Source: Bin5 sp965204525 | Lineage (GTDB): Bacteria > Chloroflexota > Anaerolineae > Caldilineales > Caldilineaceae | Length of the DNA stretch: 64,000 nt | Reading direction: 5' to 3' | Assembly (NCBI GenBank): GCA_965204525.1 | Contig: OZ241994.1 | Location: 3,596,001-3,660,000, forward strand | Shown: in pieces, positions 32,933 to 40,116 of the stretch | Layout of the letters: each line of letters begins with the position of its first letter | How positions within the stretch are numbered: position 1 is the stretch's first letter | The notes under the pieces: model-generated | What the model saw: the letters and a program-made list of their open reading frames with translations, nothing else | Told to the model about the DNA's origin: nothing | Databases searched by the model: none | Program-made: the position numbers and the translations under genes

Positions 32933-33024
32933 TGGACATCCTGTCTAGGGCTATGACTTGCTTAGGCATGTAATCCGCGCAACGTTTTTGAATTGTCCGG
33001 GTTGTATTGAGAAAGAGTCTCAAG

Positions 33025-33309
33025 ATGGAGGGTTCTCATATTGAAGTAATTGAGAGTATTGCCATCGAACTCGTGGCAGGGATTTTAGCAACTGCTATCA
33101 CGGGCATCTGGTATTTGGTAATTGGAAGAAACTTCTGGTCGCCTCAAGACAAAGGGGAGAGGGTTAAACTAACTCCACATCAAACTATGTTATGGTTGGT
33201 CTTTTGCATTTTGCTTGTTGTGACGATCACTTTCCCTATCCTCGAACTAAAGTTGTTTGGCGTCATTCCGGTTTTGCTATTGCTCTCTTTCTTATCTCTT
33301 GGAGATTAG
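33025..33309 (+). CDS. Three-helix membrane protein, unknown
   Basis: 94 residues from ATG 33025; a TTG 18 bp upstream is possible but less likely. Hydrophobic segments are AIELVAGILATAITGIWYLV, MLWLVFCILLVVTITFPIL and LFGVIPVLLLLSFLSL, with a basic loop between the first two. No family is recognised. It is followed at short distance by two smaller plus-strand frames and a shared terminator. Confidence 0.5.
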   Translation: MEGSHIEVIESIAIELVAGILATAITGIWYLVIGRNFWSPQDKGERVKLTPHQTMLWLVFCILLVVTITFPILELKLFGVIPVLLLLSFLSLGD

Positions 33310-33344
33310 TTCCACATTTGCCAAATATCTAGGAGAATGAAAAG

Positions 33345-33491
33345 ATGGGAGTCATCGAAGATAAAGGCACTCAATACGAAAATGAAGAGGGTATTCAACA
33401 GAAGTTCACAAAGAGAACAGTTCGTGGAATACTTCTCATTATCGGGGTGTGGGTCGGTGCTTATCAATTGATATTGCCCCTGCTGAAATAA
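33345..33491 (+). CDS. 48-residue single-helix membrane protein
   Basis: It starts MGVIEDKGTQYENEEGIQQK with AGGAG 9 nt upstream. A charged N-terminal half is followed by one membrane helix (GILLIIGVWVGAYQLILPLL). Small tail-anchored layout, no family recognised. It lies between the three-helix protein and the GCFVFFF frame and probably belongs to the same transcript. Confidence 0.45.
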   Translation: MGVIEDKGTQYENEEGIQQKFTKRTVRGILLIIGVWVGAYQLILPLLK

Positions 33492-33494
33492 TTC

Positions 33495-33611
33495 TTGACA
33501 AAAATCGGATTGAGTTCCGCCTTGTCTACTTTCGTATATAATTCCCAAACCAAGAATCGACGACGACAAAACCAGGATGAGCGGCCCGGCTGTTTCGTGT
33601 TCTTTTTCTAG
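33495..33611 (+). CDS. 38-residue protein with C-terminal GCFVFFF (TTG start)
   Basis: A very short frame with a TTG start 3 bp after the preceding stop; no ATG is available. It ends TKNRRRQNQDERPGCFVFFF. It is reported only because this tail repeats the basic-linker-plus-aromatic end of the gene at 29038 (KTKNRKKQEREEK, AGCFLFFFP). The first half is less hydrophobic than in that relative, so the membrane segment may be degraded. Confidence 0.3.
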   Translation: MTKIGLSSALSTFVYNSQTKNRRRQNQDERPGCFVFFF

Positions 33612-33651
33612 GTCGTCAAGCCCCGATATGCCAATTCCGAACATTATAAAA

Positions 33652-33678
33652 CCCGTCACTTACCGTGACGGGCCTTTT
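33652..33678. terminator. Bidirectional rho-independent terminator
   Basis: A perfect 8-bp stem CCCGTCAC/GTGACGGG, 5-nt loop, with AAAA before and CCTTTT after. It separates the plus-strand small genes from the convergent toxin-antitoxin pair ending at 33711. Confidence 0.85.
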
Positions 33679-33710
33679 CTTCTCATCCTAACTCGAACAC
33701 CGACCGCGGC

Positions 33711-34055
33711 TCAAATCGCCTGCTTCAAGAACTCCTCGTACCTCAAGACATCCTGGTTGGCCTTGTCGCCTTTGGCGTACATTTCTAGGAATTCCACTCG
33801 GCTCCCATCTTCATGATACGCCAAGACCACTCGTAGCGATTTGTTCTTGAGGTATTCACAAAACAGCCTCATTTTCCATATCGACACGTTCCCCACTTGC
33901 GTAAGAAGCGCGGTATGCTCTTTCCGAGGTACAGGGCGGCGAGCAGCCAGCACGTTACACAATTCCTGCAAATCAACTTGAAGCGACCTGTACTTCTTTT
34001 TCAGTCTCTTCATGTCCTTGCTAAACCCGTCTGACTGCTCAAAGATCATCAACAA
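33711..34055 (-). CDS. RelE/ParE-like toxin paired with a Panacea antitoxin
   Basis: 114 residues of the RelE superfamily type: FEQSDGFSKDMKRLKKKYRS at the N terminus, then VGNVSIWKMRLFCEYLKN and the strand LRVVLAYHEDGSRVEFLEMY. Relatives inhibit translation by cleaving mRNA at the ribosome. The gene overlaps its upstream neighbour, a Panacea (SocA-like) protein, by 17 bp, an antitoxin-first order. Panacea domains are known to neutralise many unrelated toxins, and RelE-like partners fit that pattern. Confidence 0.75.
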   Translation of the reverse strand: MLMIFEQSDGFSKDMKRLKKKYRSLQVDLQELCNVLAARRPVPRKEHTALLTQVGNVSIWKMRLFCEYLKNKSLRVVLAYHEDGSRVEFLEMYAKGDKANQDVLRYEEFLKQAI

Positions 34056-34584
34056 ATTCCTTTACGGAATACTCTTCATCTCGATAAAAAACACTCTCAT
34101 AAGAAATGGGCTGTTCATCGTCTGCACACAACCAGGGGATGTCCCCGTGGGAATACTTCGTAAACTCCCTCGCAGACTTACCTGAGTGCTTTTCCAGCAC
34201 CCCGTCAATATGATCAATATGCAACTCAATTAAGTCGGTGAATACAGGTCGCTGCAACACGCTGGCGCGCCTCTGCGTATGTCCCCGGTATTCCCGCTCT
34301 TCCCGATGAATGATGCCCAAGTCCTCCATCCTCTTAAGTTCTTTCTCAAGATTCACGGATGTTGGCCCAAACATATTCTTGATGTAGGTCTCCCCCATCA
34401 AACTTTCTTCATGTTTTTCATAGAAATCAAAATCTATGAAATACAAAAGTTTGTGAAGAACCGTCTCGCCCGTTTCCGGCAAATCCCCGACCTTGTTCAG
34501 CACATACAAGATGACATCTCTAAACACAGCCGGTCGATTTTCGCATGTACGAATCGCATCCTCCCCAGTATGTGTAGTACCCAC
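34039..34584 (-). CDS. Panacea (DUF4065/SocA-like) antitoxin
   Basis: 181 residues from a GTG start preceded by AGGAGG. The Panacea core is clear: VLYVLNK-type first helix, then LHKLLYFIDFDFYEKHEESL, GETYIKNMFGPTSVNLEKEL and KRMEDLGII. A C-terminal extension (about 100-181) reaching SYESVFYRDEEYSVKEF may be the toxin-specific part. The domain binds and masks diverse toxins (known of the family). It is co-translated with the RelE-like toxin. Confidence 0.85.
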   Translation of the reverse strand: MGTTHTGEDAIRTCENRPAVFRDVILYVLNKVGDLPETGETVLHKLLYFIDFDFYEKHEESLMGETYIKNMFGPTSVNLEKELKRMEDLGIIHREEREYRGHTQRRASVLQRPVFTDLIELHIDHIDGVLEKHSGKSAREFTKYSHGDIPWLCADDEQPISYESVFYRDEEYSVKEFVDDL

Positions 34585-34680
34585 GATTTCCTCCTGAATC
34601 TCAGTTATCTCACTTTCCTCAACATCAAAATACTACAAAGATATTCAAATATCAAAAATGTCATACGGGTTGCCGCACCC

Positions 34681-35328
34681 CTACACGCGCTTTCCTGTGT
34701 TAAGGTCATAATTCTCTGAAAACACCGATGTGCCACCAGCCGCGGCGGTAACGCCGGAGCACAGGACTTCGGCAGAGGTGTCCGGGCTGGCCCCGACTCC
34801 ATTCCCTCTCTCTCTGGCCCCCATGACAATTGTCTTACCTTCAATCCAATTCCCTCTGAGCTTCTTTTTACTGTGCTTGTTCTTTTCCTTTCCACCTATA
34901 AAGGCTTCGTCAACTTCGACCTCGCCAAACAGCTGATCTTCCTCGTATGCCATTGTCTCACGGATTCGGTGCATCAGATGCCATGCTGACTTCTGCGTGA
35001 TGCCCAGGTCTTTGCTCATCTGTACGCTCGAAACGCCCTTTGGTCGTGATGTGATCATGTACAGTGCTAAGGCCCAAATCCGATAACCCAACTTTGAGCT
35101 ATGCATCATTGTGTCTGTCTTGACCGAAAAGTACTTCCGGCATCCACGGCAGCGATACGGCATATCTGGATGACTTGTTCCTATCTGAATGTCATCACAA
35201 GAACACTTAGGGCAGTCAATACCATCAGGCCAACGTCTCTCAACGAACCAAGCCTCGGCAGCTTTATCGTCGGGAAATTTATTAAACAGTTCAATCAGAG
35301 AAAGGTCTCCGTTCTCATTTGTTGTCAT
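34681..35328 (-). pseudogene. IS1595-family transposase relic (N-terminal half)
   Basis: It starts MTTNENGDLSLIELFNKFPD, with a complete zinc ribbon (CPKCSCDD; CRGCRKYFSVKTDT), the helix block LGITQKSAWHLMHRIRE and the first catalytic Asp (VEVDEAFIGGKEKNKHS). Similarity ends at MGARERG near 34805; the remaining frame is a GC-rich foreign segment lacking the second Asp and Glu. It lies on the same strand as, and 3.1 kb from, the C-terminal relic at 31504, so both could be halves of one ancestral element. Confidence 0.8.
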
Positions 35329-35413
35329 GGATTATCTCCTGTTCTATCCATTTCTATCAAATAGGCCCGCCTCCCAGAGTGATGGCTGAATCGAGATAAA
35401 GCCGGATGAGATG

Positions 35414-36301
35414 TTAGGAGACCAAATTAGAATTCGGCCACTGGCAGAGAGGTAAAGCACCGCTATTAGTTTCTGATAATTCCATAAAGAGATTCGTGGT
35501 TCTCTTGTTCATGGGAATTAAGGTGCATAAATGCAGGTCGCCAAATGCGCTTATGCTGATATTGACAAAGACGGTATAGGATACATGCCCATGATTGCCA
35601 TGTTGGTAGACACACTTTCGTATTCTGCTACAGTCCTCGATTGCATGTTCGGCTTCATTCCCTACCGCCCATATCATGCGAAAAGCGGTATAGGTGGACA
35701 GGGCAGTGAATATCTGTTGAAATCGTTCTGTATGCCGGTAACGCAGCGTGGATGCTCTCCACTGCTGAACGTTCGCATTAGCTATCGAATCCCACCCACG
35801 CCCTAGTGTCTCTTTTAGAGCAGTGTTAGACGAGAACACCAAGCCGAGGTTGTTTATTCCAATAGGAGTATTTTTGAACGCTTTTAGCTCTTCTAGGCTG
35901 ACGCCATGAAATGCAAGCAATGAGCGATTGACACCCACAATGTCAAATAGTGGATCTGTAAGAAATGCAGGAGTACAAATGTTGTCTAGCAATTCCCAAA
36001 CTTCTGATAACACATCCTCATTGCACAAATCCCTCCTGGTGATATGCCCGTCTGACACTTCGCTTGCCATCGCAAAGAACTCTCTTCTTTCAAAAGAGGT
36101 CAAGTCGAACGCTCTAGCCAGCCCTCTTAACATTTCGTCATCCAGCCGGGCCTGCTCTCCTCTTTCTATTTTCCCTACAATTCTTATGCTCAGACCAGAT
36201 TCATTTGCCAGGTCTTGCTGACTCCACTTGTTCCCGCTGGTAAAGTTGGTCTGTTCCTTGCGTAAAGCTGCGACGACCTTCCCGAACGTGGCATGTTCCA
36301 T
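35414..36301 (-). CDS. XRE-family regulator with MmyB-like ligand-binding domain
   Basis: 295 residues. The N-terminal helix-turn-helix (about residues 24-60: KWSQQDLANESGLSIRIVGK, then IERGE) is followed by an MmyB-like domain (DNICTPAFLTDPLFDIVGVN; LLAFHGV; then NNLGLVFS). In that position the family binds small, often lipid-like ligands. It is divergent from the cysteine-rich peptide precursor gene. A perfect 20-bp palindrome lies 13 bp upstream of its start, so it probably represses itself and controls the precursor. Confidence 0.85.
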   Translation of the reverse strand: MEHATFGKVVAALRKEQTNFTSGNKWSQQDLANESGLSIRIVGKIERGEQARLDDEMLRGLARAFDLTSFERREFFAMASEVSDGHITRRDLCNEDVLSEVWELLDNICTPAFLTDPLFDIVGVNRSLLAFHGVSLEELKAFKNTPIGINNLGLVFSSNTALKETLGRGWDSIANANVQQWRASTLRYRHTERFQQIFTALSTYTAFRMIWAVGNEAEHAIEDCSRIRKCVYQHGNHGHVSYTVFVNISISAFGDLHLCTLIPMNKRTTNLFMELSETNSGALPLCQWPNSNLVS

Positions 36302-36314
36302 CTTCTTCTCCTCT

Positions 36315-36334
36315 ATCTACCAATATTGGTAGAT
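36315..36334. promoter_or_regulatory. Perfect 20-bp palindromic operator
   Basis: ATCTACCAATATTGGTAGAT is fully self-complementary. A related half-site, TTTGGTAGATT, follows at about 36347-36357. It lies in the divergent region between the XRE-MmyB regulator and the peptide precursor, so it is the likely binding site of that regulator. Confidence 0.8.
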
Positions 36335-36439
36335 GCATTTGCCATTTTTGGTAGATTAGACCAAGACAAGGAAAACGTCAAAGGTGTATTCTGTACGCAG
36401 TTGTTCAGAACCGTGCAGGTTAACCAGAAGGAGAAAGTG

Positions 36440-37531
36440 ATGAACAGATACCTTTTGTTTAACGAGAGTTGCGGGACTTGCTCTGGAATTGCGGAGCAGG
36501 TGGAAAAGGAAACGGACGGCATCCTGACTGGCCGTAGCCTTACCGAACTGGAGATTCAAATCCTGCTCAACGAAGCACTTTCTGAAGGATGGGAGTGGGA
36601 ACCCATGCTGATGGAGGTGTCGGATGACAGGATGGATGTCAAGGTATACAACGGCGTTCTCATGCGCCTCCGGCTGATTCAGCTACTTGGCATCAAAAGG
36701 GCCTGGGATGTGGCACAGATTGTACATCGGTCGCTCAAGACCACCTACTCATTCCAGGACAGACGCCTATTTCTCAAGTATACTGGCAGCACTTTGGCCG
36801 GTCTTGCAGTTCTTGGCCTTGCGCCTGTACAATCAGGCATCAGCATCCCCTTCAATTCCGGCAACTCTACTGGGACAATAAGAGAGTTGAAAGGAAAGGA
36901 ACGAGAAGCGGCGTTGAATAAGGCCGAGAGAAACGGAACGTTCAGCAAGTTCGTCAGCTTCTTGAACTCGTCAGAGTATAGCGGTTCCATGAAGGGTGCT
37001 CTGGCGCATGTTGCTGAGGCCGATGGATACCCGAAGGTCACACTGGTTTCTCTGTCGCTCAATCATAAGAACGACGGAACATCGGGCCATATCAAGCACG
37101 CCAGTTATTCCGGGAATGAGGAAGTTACGATGGGCATTTCCGTTGACACTGGCGGCGGTGATAGAGATGTTCGCATTTACGAAATTGTCGATGGCTCCGT
37201 GAGACACACCAGCACGCTCAAGTTGAGGGATGGTGAAATCTCAAAGGATGTCGTCGGCAACTCGGCCAGTTCGTTCAGTACCAGCACCGCACTCGACCTA
37301 GGCCCCAACCATAGCAAGCAGTGCCACTGGTGTCAGCAGGTTTGCGGTTGGTTTGTGGGCGGACTGTGTGGATCAATCGGGGTTGGTGGCTGCATCTTGG
37401 TCTGTGTAGCCAACCCAATCTGCTCCGCAATCTGCGGCATCCTTTTCGTAATCTTCTGCATCTGGCAGCAGGCCGTTTCCTGCCCTGACTTCTGCGGCCC
37501 GAAACCCAAAGGAAGGGGATATTGCCCCTAG
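36440..37531 (+). CDS. Halocin-C8-like cysteine-rich peptide precursor with CxxC domain and Tat-like segment
   Basis: 363 residues from MNRYLLFNES, chosen because AAGGAGAAAGTG precedes it; the frame opens 147 bp earlier over the operator. Residues 1-100 look like a thioredoxin-fold domain with C11-G-T-C14. Residues 108-130 are a twin-arginine-type segment (DRRLFLKYTGSTLAGLAVLG). A soluble region (about 131-290) follows. The last 69 residues hold 12 cysteines (295, 298, 302, 310, 318, 322, 328, 332, 340, 348, 352, 362) in a Gly/hydrophobic peptide, resembling halocin C8, an archaeal Tat-exported bacteriocin made as a precursor. A secreted disulfide-rich antimicrobial is the best guess; a structural membrane tail is the alternative. 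Confidence 0.7.
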   Translation: MNRYLLFNESCGTCSGIAEQVEKETDGILTGRSLTELEIQILLNEALSEGWEWEPMLMEVSDDRMDVKVYNGVLMRLRLIQLLGIKRAWDVAQIVHRSLKTTYSFQDRRLFLKYTGSTLAGLAVLGLAPVQSGISIPFNSGNSTGTIRELKGKEREAALNKAERNGTFSKFVSFLNSSEYSGSMKGALAHVAEADGYPKVTLVSLSLNHKNDGTSGHIKHASYSGNEEVTMGISVDTGGGDRDVRIYEIVDGSVRHTSTLKLRDGEISKDVVGNSASSFSTSTALDLGPNHSKQCHWCQQVCGWFVGGLCGSIGVGGCILVCVANPICSAICGILFVIFCIWQQAVSCPDFCGPKPKGRGYCP

Positions 37532-37541
37532 AAGAAACGAC

Positions 37542-37579
37542 GGGCCAGAGGTTAACGCCTCTGGCCCGTTCTATTTTTT
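37542..37579 (+). terminator. Rho-independent terminator after peptide precursor
   Basis: A perfect 10-bp stem GGGCCAGAGG/CCTCTGGCCC with a 6-nt loop, then GTTCTATTTTTT. It separates the precursor from the small membrane gene 28 bp downstream, so that gene would depend on partial readthrough. Confidence 0.85.
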
Positions 37580-37606
37580 CTTATGGATTCAATAAGGAGG
37601 CAAGAG

Positions 37607-37825
37607 ATGTTCAAAAGATTAGCCAAGAGACCTACAGCGATAGCCTGTGGGTTGGGAGGAACAATCGGAATCGCGATTATCCATATCTTCAAGCCGTCGT
37701 TCATAGGGTCTTTTGCAAATGATCCTGAACGACTTCTTGAATACCTGCTGATCTGGTGGCTCATTGTGTTCATTGCATCACTGGTGACTGGCGAACTCAA
37801 GTGGAGCAGCCCGAAGCCTGACTAG
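37607..37825 (+). CDS. Two-helix membrane protein, candidate immunity protein
   Basis: 72 residues from MFKRLAKRPTAIACGLGG, with AAGGAGG 6 nt upstream; an ATG 24 bp earlier has no site. Two membrane segments (PTAIACGLGGTIGIAIIHIF; LLEYLLIWWLIVFIASLVTG) flank a short loop. Size, topology and position directly after the cysteine-rich precursor match bacteriocin immunity proteins, which lack conserved sequence. The assignment rests on context only. Confidence 0.55.
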   Translation: MFKRLAKRPTAIACGLGGTIGIAIIHIFKPSFIGSFANDPERLLEYLLIWWLIVFIASLVTGELKWSSPKPD

Positions 37826-37946
37826 AAACGCCACCCCTTGACAAGTCATTTTCCCCAATTATAGAATACCGATAATTAAAAATCCGCCGAGCTACCCGTG
37901 TATTTGGACACACGGGTAGATTGTCTTTGACAACATCGAAGTCAAT

Positions 37947-38192
37947 ATGTCTAAAAGAGAAACTCCTACCATAGAAGTAGCATTTGTTGATCGTACAATC
38001 ATAGATGATCAATCAGGCCCGATAGACTGTGTATGTTTCGCTTTACAAAACTTGAGTGACGACTTAGAAATTCCCTACGTCGAGATACACGTTCCAAGGC
38101 AAGATCGCACTCCTGAAGAAGTAATCGCAGCAGCGCGCGCCGACCTCGTTCGTCGCGTCGCTCTAATGATAAACGCTGTATTTCCTCAATAG
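37947..38192 (+). CDS. Hypothetical small protein, antisense-overlapping its neighbour
   Basis: 81 residues with convincing protein character: a strand (PTIEVAFVDRTIIDD), DCVCFALQNLSDDLEI, then a helix (RTPEEVIAAARADLVRRVAL). The ribosome-binding site is weak. The last 194 bp lie opposite the end of the minus-strand gene at 37999-38661. Composition favours both being real, but one could be a shadow. No family recognised. Confidence 0.45.
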   Translation: MSKRETPTIEVAFVDRTIIDDQSGPIDCVCFALQNLSDDLEIPYVEIHVPRQDRTPEEVIAAARADLVRRVALMINAVFPQ

Positions 38193-38661
38193 GTGTATCA
38201 CCCACCATAACTACTCCATCGTCATTTACCCATCTGAACCTATAAGCATCATCCTCGTTATATGACTTTAGATCGTCGGCATCGTTTTCTTTGTCTGGTT
38301 CCTTTGGGGGTTCATTATGACCAGTATCGAGCCGTCTAACAGTTCTATACAACTTGATCCAGAGTTGTTCGGGGCCATCCTCGCTGACAGATACATCGTC
38401 TACCAAATTATATCCCTCTACAATGAGGGAAGGCCGATTACTCATCTTAAAACGAGACTCATCATAGTTACACAACACTTCGAACTTGAGGCCCCCACCA
38501 TCTCCAGCGACGACCCCTTTGAATTCGACCTTGCCATCCACCGCCTTAGTCCACAGGAAAGGAATCGCCTTGATCAAGCGTTTCTCGATAGACTCAACTA
38601 TTTTATTGAGAATGCGTTCTGATTCATCCTCGTTTTGTACTTCATTTTCGTTCGAATCCAT
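37999..38661 (-). CDS. Hypothetical acidic protein
   Basis: 220 residues, with AAAGGAG upstream of the start. An acidic N terminus (NENEVQNEDESERILNKIVE) is followed by strands (VEFKGVVAGDGGGLKFEVLC), then an acidic linker (DKENDADDLKSYNEDDAYRF) and a basic helical end. No domain is recognised. The C-terminal third lies antisense to the plus-strand frame at 37947, so the true stop or frame there is the least certain part. Confidence 0.5.
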   Translation of the reverse strand: MDSNENEVQNEDESERILNKIVESIEKRLIKAIPFLWTKAVDGKVEFKGVVAGDGGGLKFEVLCNYDESRFKMSNRPSLIVEGYNLVDDVSVSEDGPEQLWIKLYRTVRRLDTGHNEPPKEPDKENDADDLKSYNEDDAYRFRWVNDDGVVMVGDTPIEEIQRLSLERRDERGRRALLRLLLQECDLALERVSRRREFLSRHSSFVKRNIHSLSGLIDHL

Positions 38662-38710
38662 ACGTACTCCTTTACATCACTCCGCTATACTGAATTGACT
38701 ATCAATAAAA

Positions 38711-38989
38711 GTGGACTTCTTGCTCCCTGATCTACCTGCTTGGCAGCAAATTATACTGATTGTTCTGTTACCAGCTTTAGGTATTTTGCTTGGTGCTATT
38801 ATGATAGATCTGTATAAAAAAATACTCAGATCGTCATTGAAAGTACAATACATTATTGGGTCTATTATAGTTATGTCAGTACTCTATAGTCTACCGTACT
38901 TTTTTGGTGATGCAGGAACAATTGCTATCAGAGTTTTTCTTTTTTTAGTGGGTTTCGTCATCTTGATTTTTGTATGGATACGAATGTGA
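38711..38989 (+). CDS. Three-helix membrane protein, unknown
   Basis: 92 residues with a GTG start and no clear ribosome-binding site. Hydrophobic segments: IILIVLLPALGILLGAIMID, YIIGSIIVMSVLYSLPYFFG and AIRVFLFLVGFVILIFVWIR. No family is recognised. Its last 45 bp overlap the convergent small membrane gene at 38945. Confidence 0.5.
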   Translation: MDFLLPDLPAWQQIILIVLLPALGILLGAIMIDLYKKILRSSLKVQYIIGSIIVMSVLYSLPYFFGDAGTIAIRVFLFLVGFVILIFVWIRM

Positions 38990-39067
38990 ATTCCGTTTAT
39001 CCATGATTCTCCAGATTGCACCGATGATCAAACCAACAACAAAAAGAATAATCAAAATGTTATCCAT
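38945..39067 (-). CDS. 40-residue single-helix membrane protein
   Basis: It starts MDNILIILFVVGLIIGAIWR with a strong AAGGAGAGAGT site. One membrane helix is followed by a short polar tail ending DDETH. It is too short for routine gene callers, but the ribosome-binding site and clean topology support it. The stop lies within the convergent 38711 gene. Function unknown. Confidence 0.5.
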   Translation of the reverse strand: MDNILIILFVVGLIIGAIWRIMDKRNSHSYPYKNQDDETH

Positions 39068-39530
39068 ACTCTCTCCTTTTTCATTGTCCGACCTAAGACA
39101 TGTCTAAAAACGTTCAATTTGTCTCTTGGTTAAAATAGTATGTAATTCCCCGTTTTTCTGTGTTAGGAATGTGATTCCTCAAATCACGCCTGATGGCTAA
39201 CATTGGATATAATTTCGCAATATATTCTACATAAGGAATATATTGCAAGTGAAACCCAGGCCCAGCGTCGCCGGGATCAGGCCAGCCACTTCGCGAACCT
39301 GTCGATCAGCCGTGTCATCAGGATACGAAAAATGCAAACAAACGCACCACCTTGTGACGGAGGAAGACGCTTGAGGCAACATTGCGCCTGCGTTGACCGC
39401 CGCGGTGGAGAGTCCCACCCAGATAGATATTTGACGGATCGTAGAGGCTCAGCACATCATTGTGGTCAGGCATAATGCTCGATTCGGGCTAGTGGGCCTG
39501 ATCCGACGCTACCAGTTACTCACACACCGC

Positions 39531-39600
39531 CCAATCCCGTCCGTTCCCGCCTACCGACATTTTACCGACCGCGATAACGACGGCATCGTGTGTGAGTGAG
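39531..39600 (+). pseudogene. Excalibur-domain tail relic
   Basis: The frame ending TGA 39598-39600 reads PIPSVPAYRHFTDRDNDGIV then CE, the Ca2+-binding end of an excalibur domain. The rest of the gene is missing. On the opposite strand, just to the left, another tail (GGNGRDWAVCE, stop about 39516) ends convergently, so two decayed excalibur genes meet here. It contains the right 35-bp direct repeat. Confidence 0.6.
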
Positions 39601-39606
39601 GAGGAA
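39572..39606. repeat. Right 35-bp direct repeat bounding the AT-rich island
   Basis: 34 of 35 bases match 10854-10888, same orientation. The match continues past the excalibur stop codon through the non-coding GAGGAGGAA ahead of the next ATG, and base composition returns to GC-rich beyond it. Confidence 0.7.
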
Positions 39607-39613
39607 CTGCGAC

Positions 39614-39907
39614 ATGGCAACGGTTGAGCTTCATTGGCAGAACGTTTCCACCACCGGCGGAGACGAGATTCACCGATGTGAAGTCAAGGCCCGTAACGGC
39701 AAAGACGCGCTGGTCATGGAAGTGCACGGGGGCAAACTGACGGGCGGAGTACACATCGTTACTGCCTACTACTGGTTCGAAAACAGCCAGCGCTCCATAC
39801 CACTCCACCCCTTTCGGACATCCGGCAGTCTCGATGACGCCAAGACAGCGCTGACCGAGTGGTATTTCGCCAACGCGCCGACGTTGCTGATGACGCTGGC
39901 CGGGTGA
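39614..39907 (+). CDS. Hypothetical protein
   Basis: 97 residues starting MATVELHWQNVSTTGGDEIH, with GAGGAGG 9 nt upstream. Beta-rich and soluble (CEVKARNGKDALVMEVHGGK; GVHIVTAYYWFENSQRS) with a helical end (DDAKTALTEWYFANAPTLL). No family is recognised. The ribosome-binding site is part of the 35-bp direct repeat. It is the first gene outside the island. Confidence 0.5.
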   Translation: MATVELHWQNVSTTGGDEIHRCEVKARNGKDALVMEVHGGKLTGGVHIVTAYYWFENSQRSIPLHPFRTSGSLDDAKTALTEWYFANAPTLLMTLAG

Positions 39908-40116
39908 GGGCGGCTCCCGGCAACCAGCCGACGAGATCTGTCTGCGGTCCTTTTCGCTCACAGTCGTGCCCGCTGGCACTGCTGTTCCATTTTTTACGGC
40001 GAAAAGCGGGACAGACGGGGGACGGGCCCGGAGCCATCGGTGCATGCTGGGAAGCAGCGGTCAAAGGTTGCCAAGCTGGTAGTCTGACTGGTTGATCAGT
40101 TTATCAGCGGCTAGCT

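Noticed and set aside
33306..33659. 117-residue minus-strand frame with hydrophobic segments
   Set aside because: It lies opposite two plus-strand small frames with better ribosome-binding sites and across a terminator; judged a shadow.
39203..39475. 90-residue plus-strand frame
   Set aside because: No ribosome-binding site, low-quality composition, and it ends in a region of gene relics.
10850..39610. CRISPR array within the defence island
   Set aside because: No regularly spaced 25-40 bp repeats and no cas-like gene were seen; the only longer direct repeat is the single 35-bp pair at the borders.
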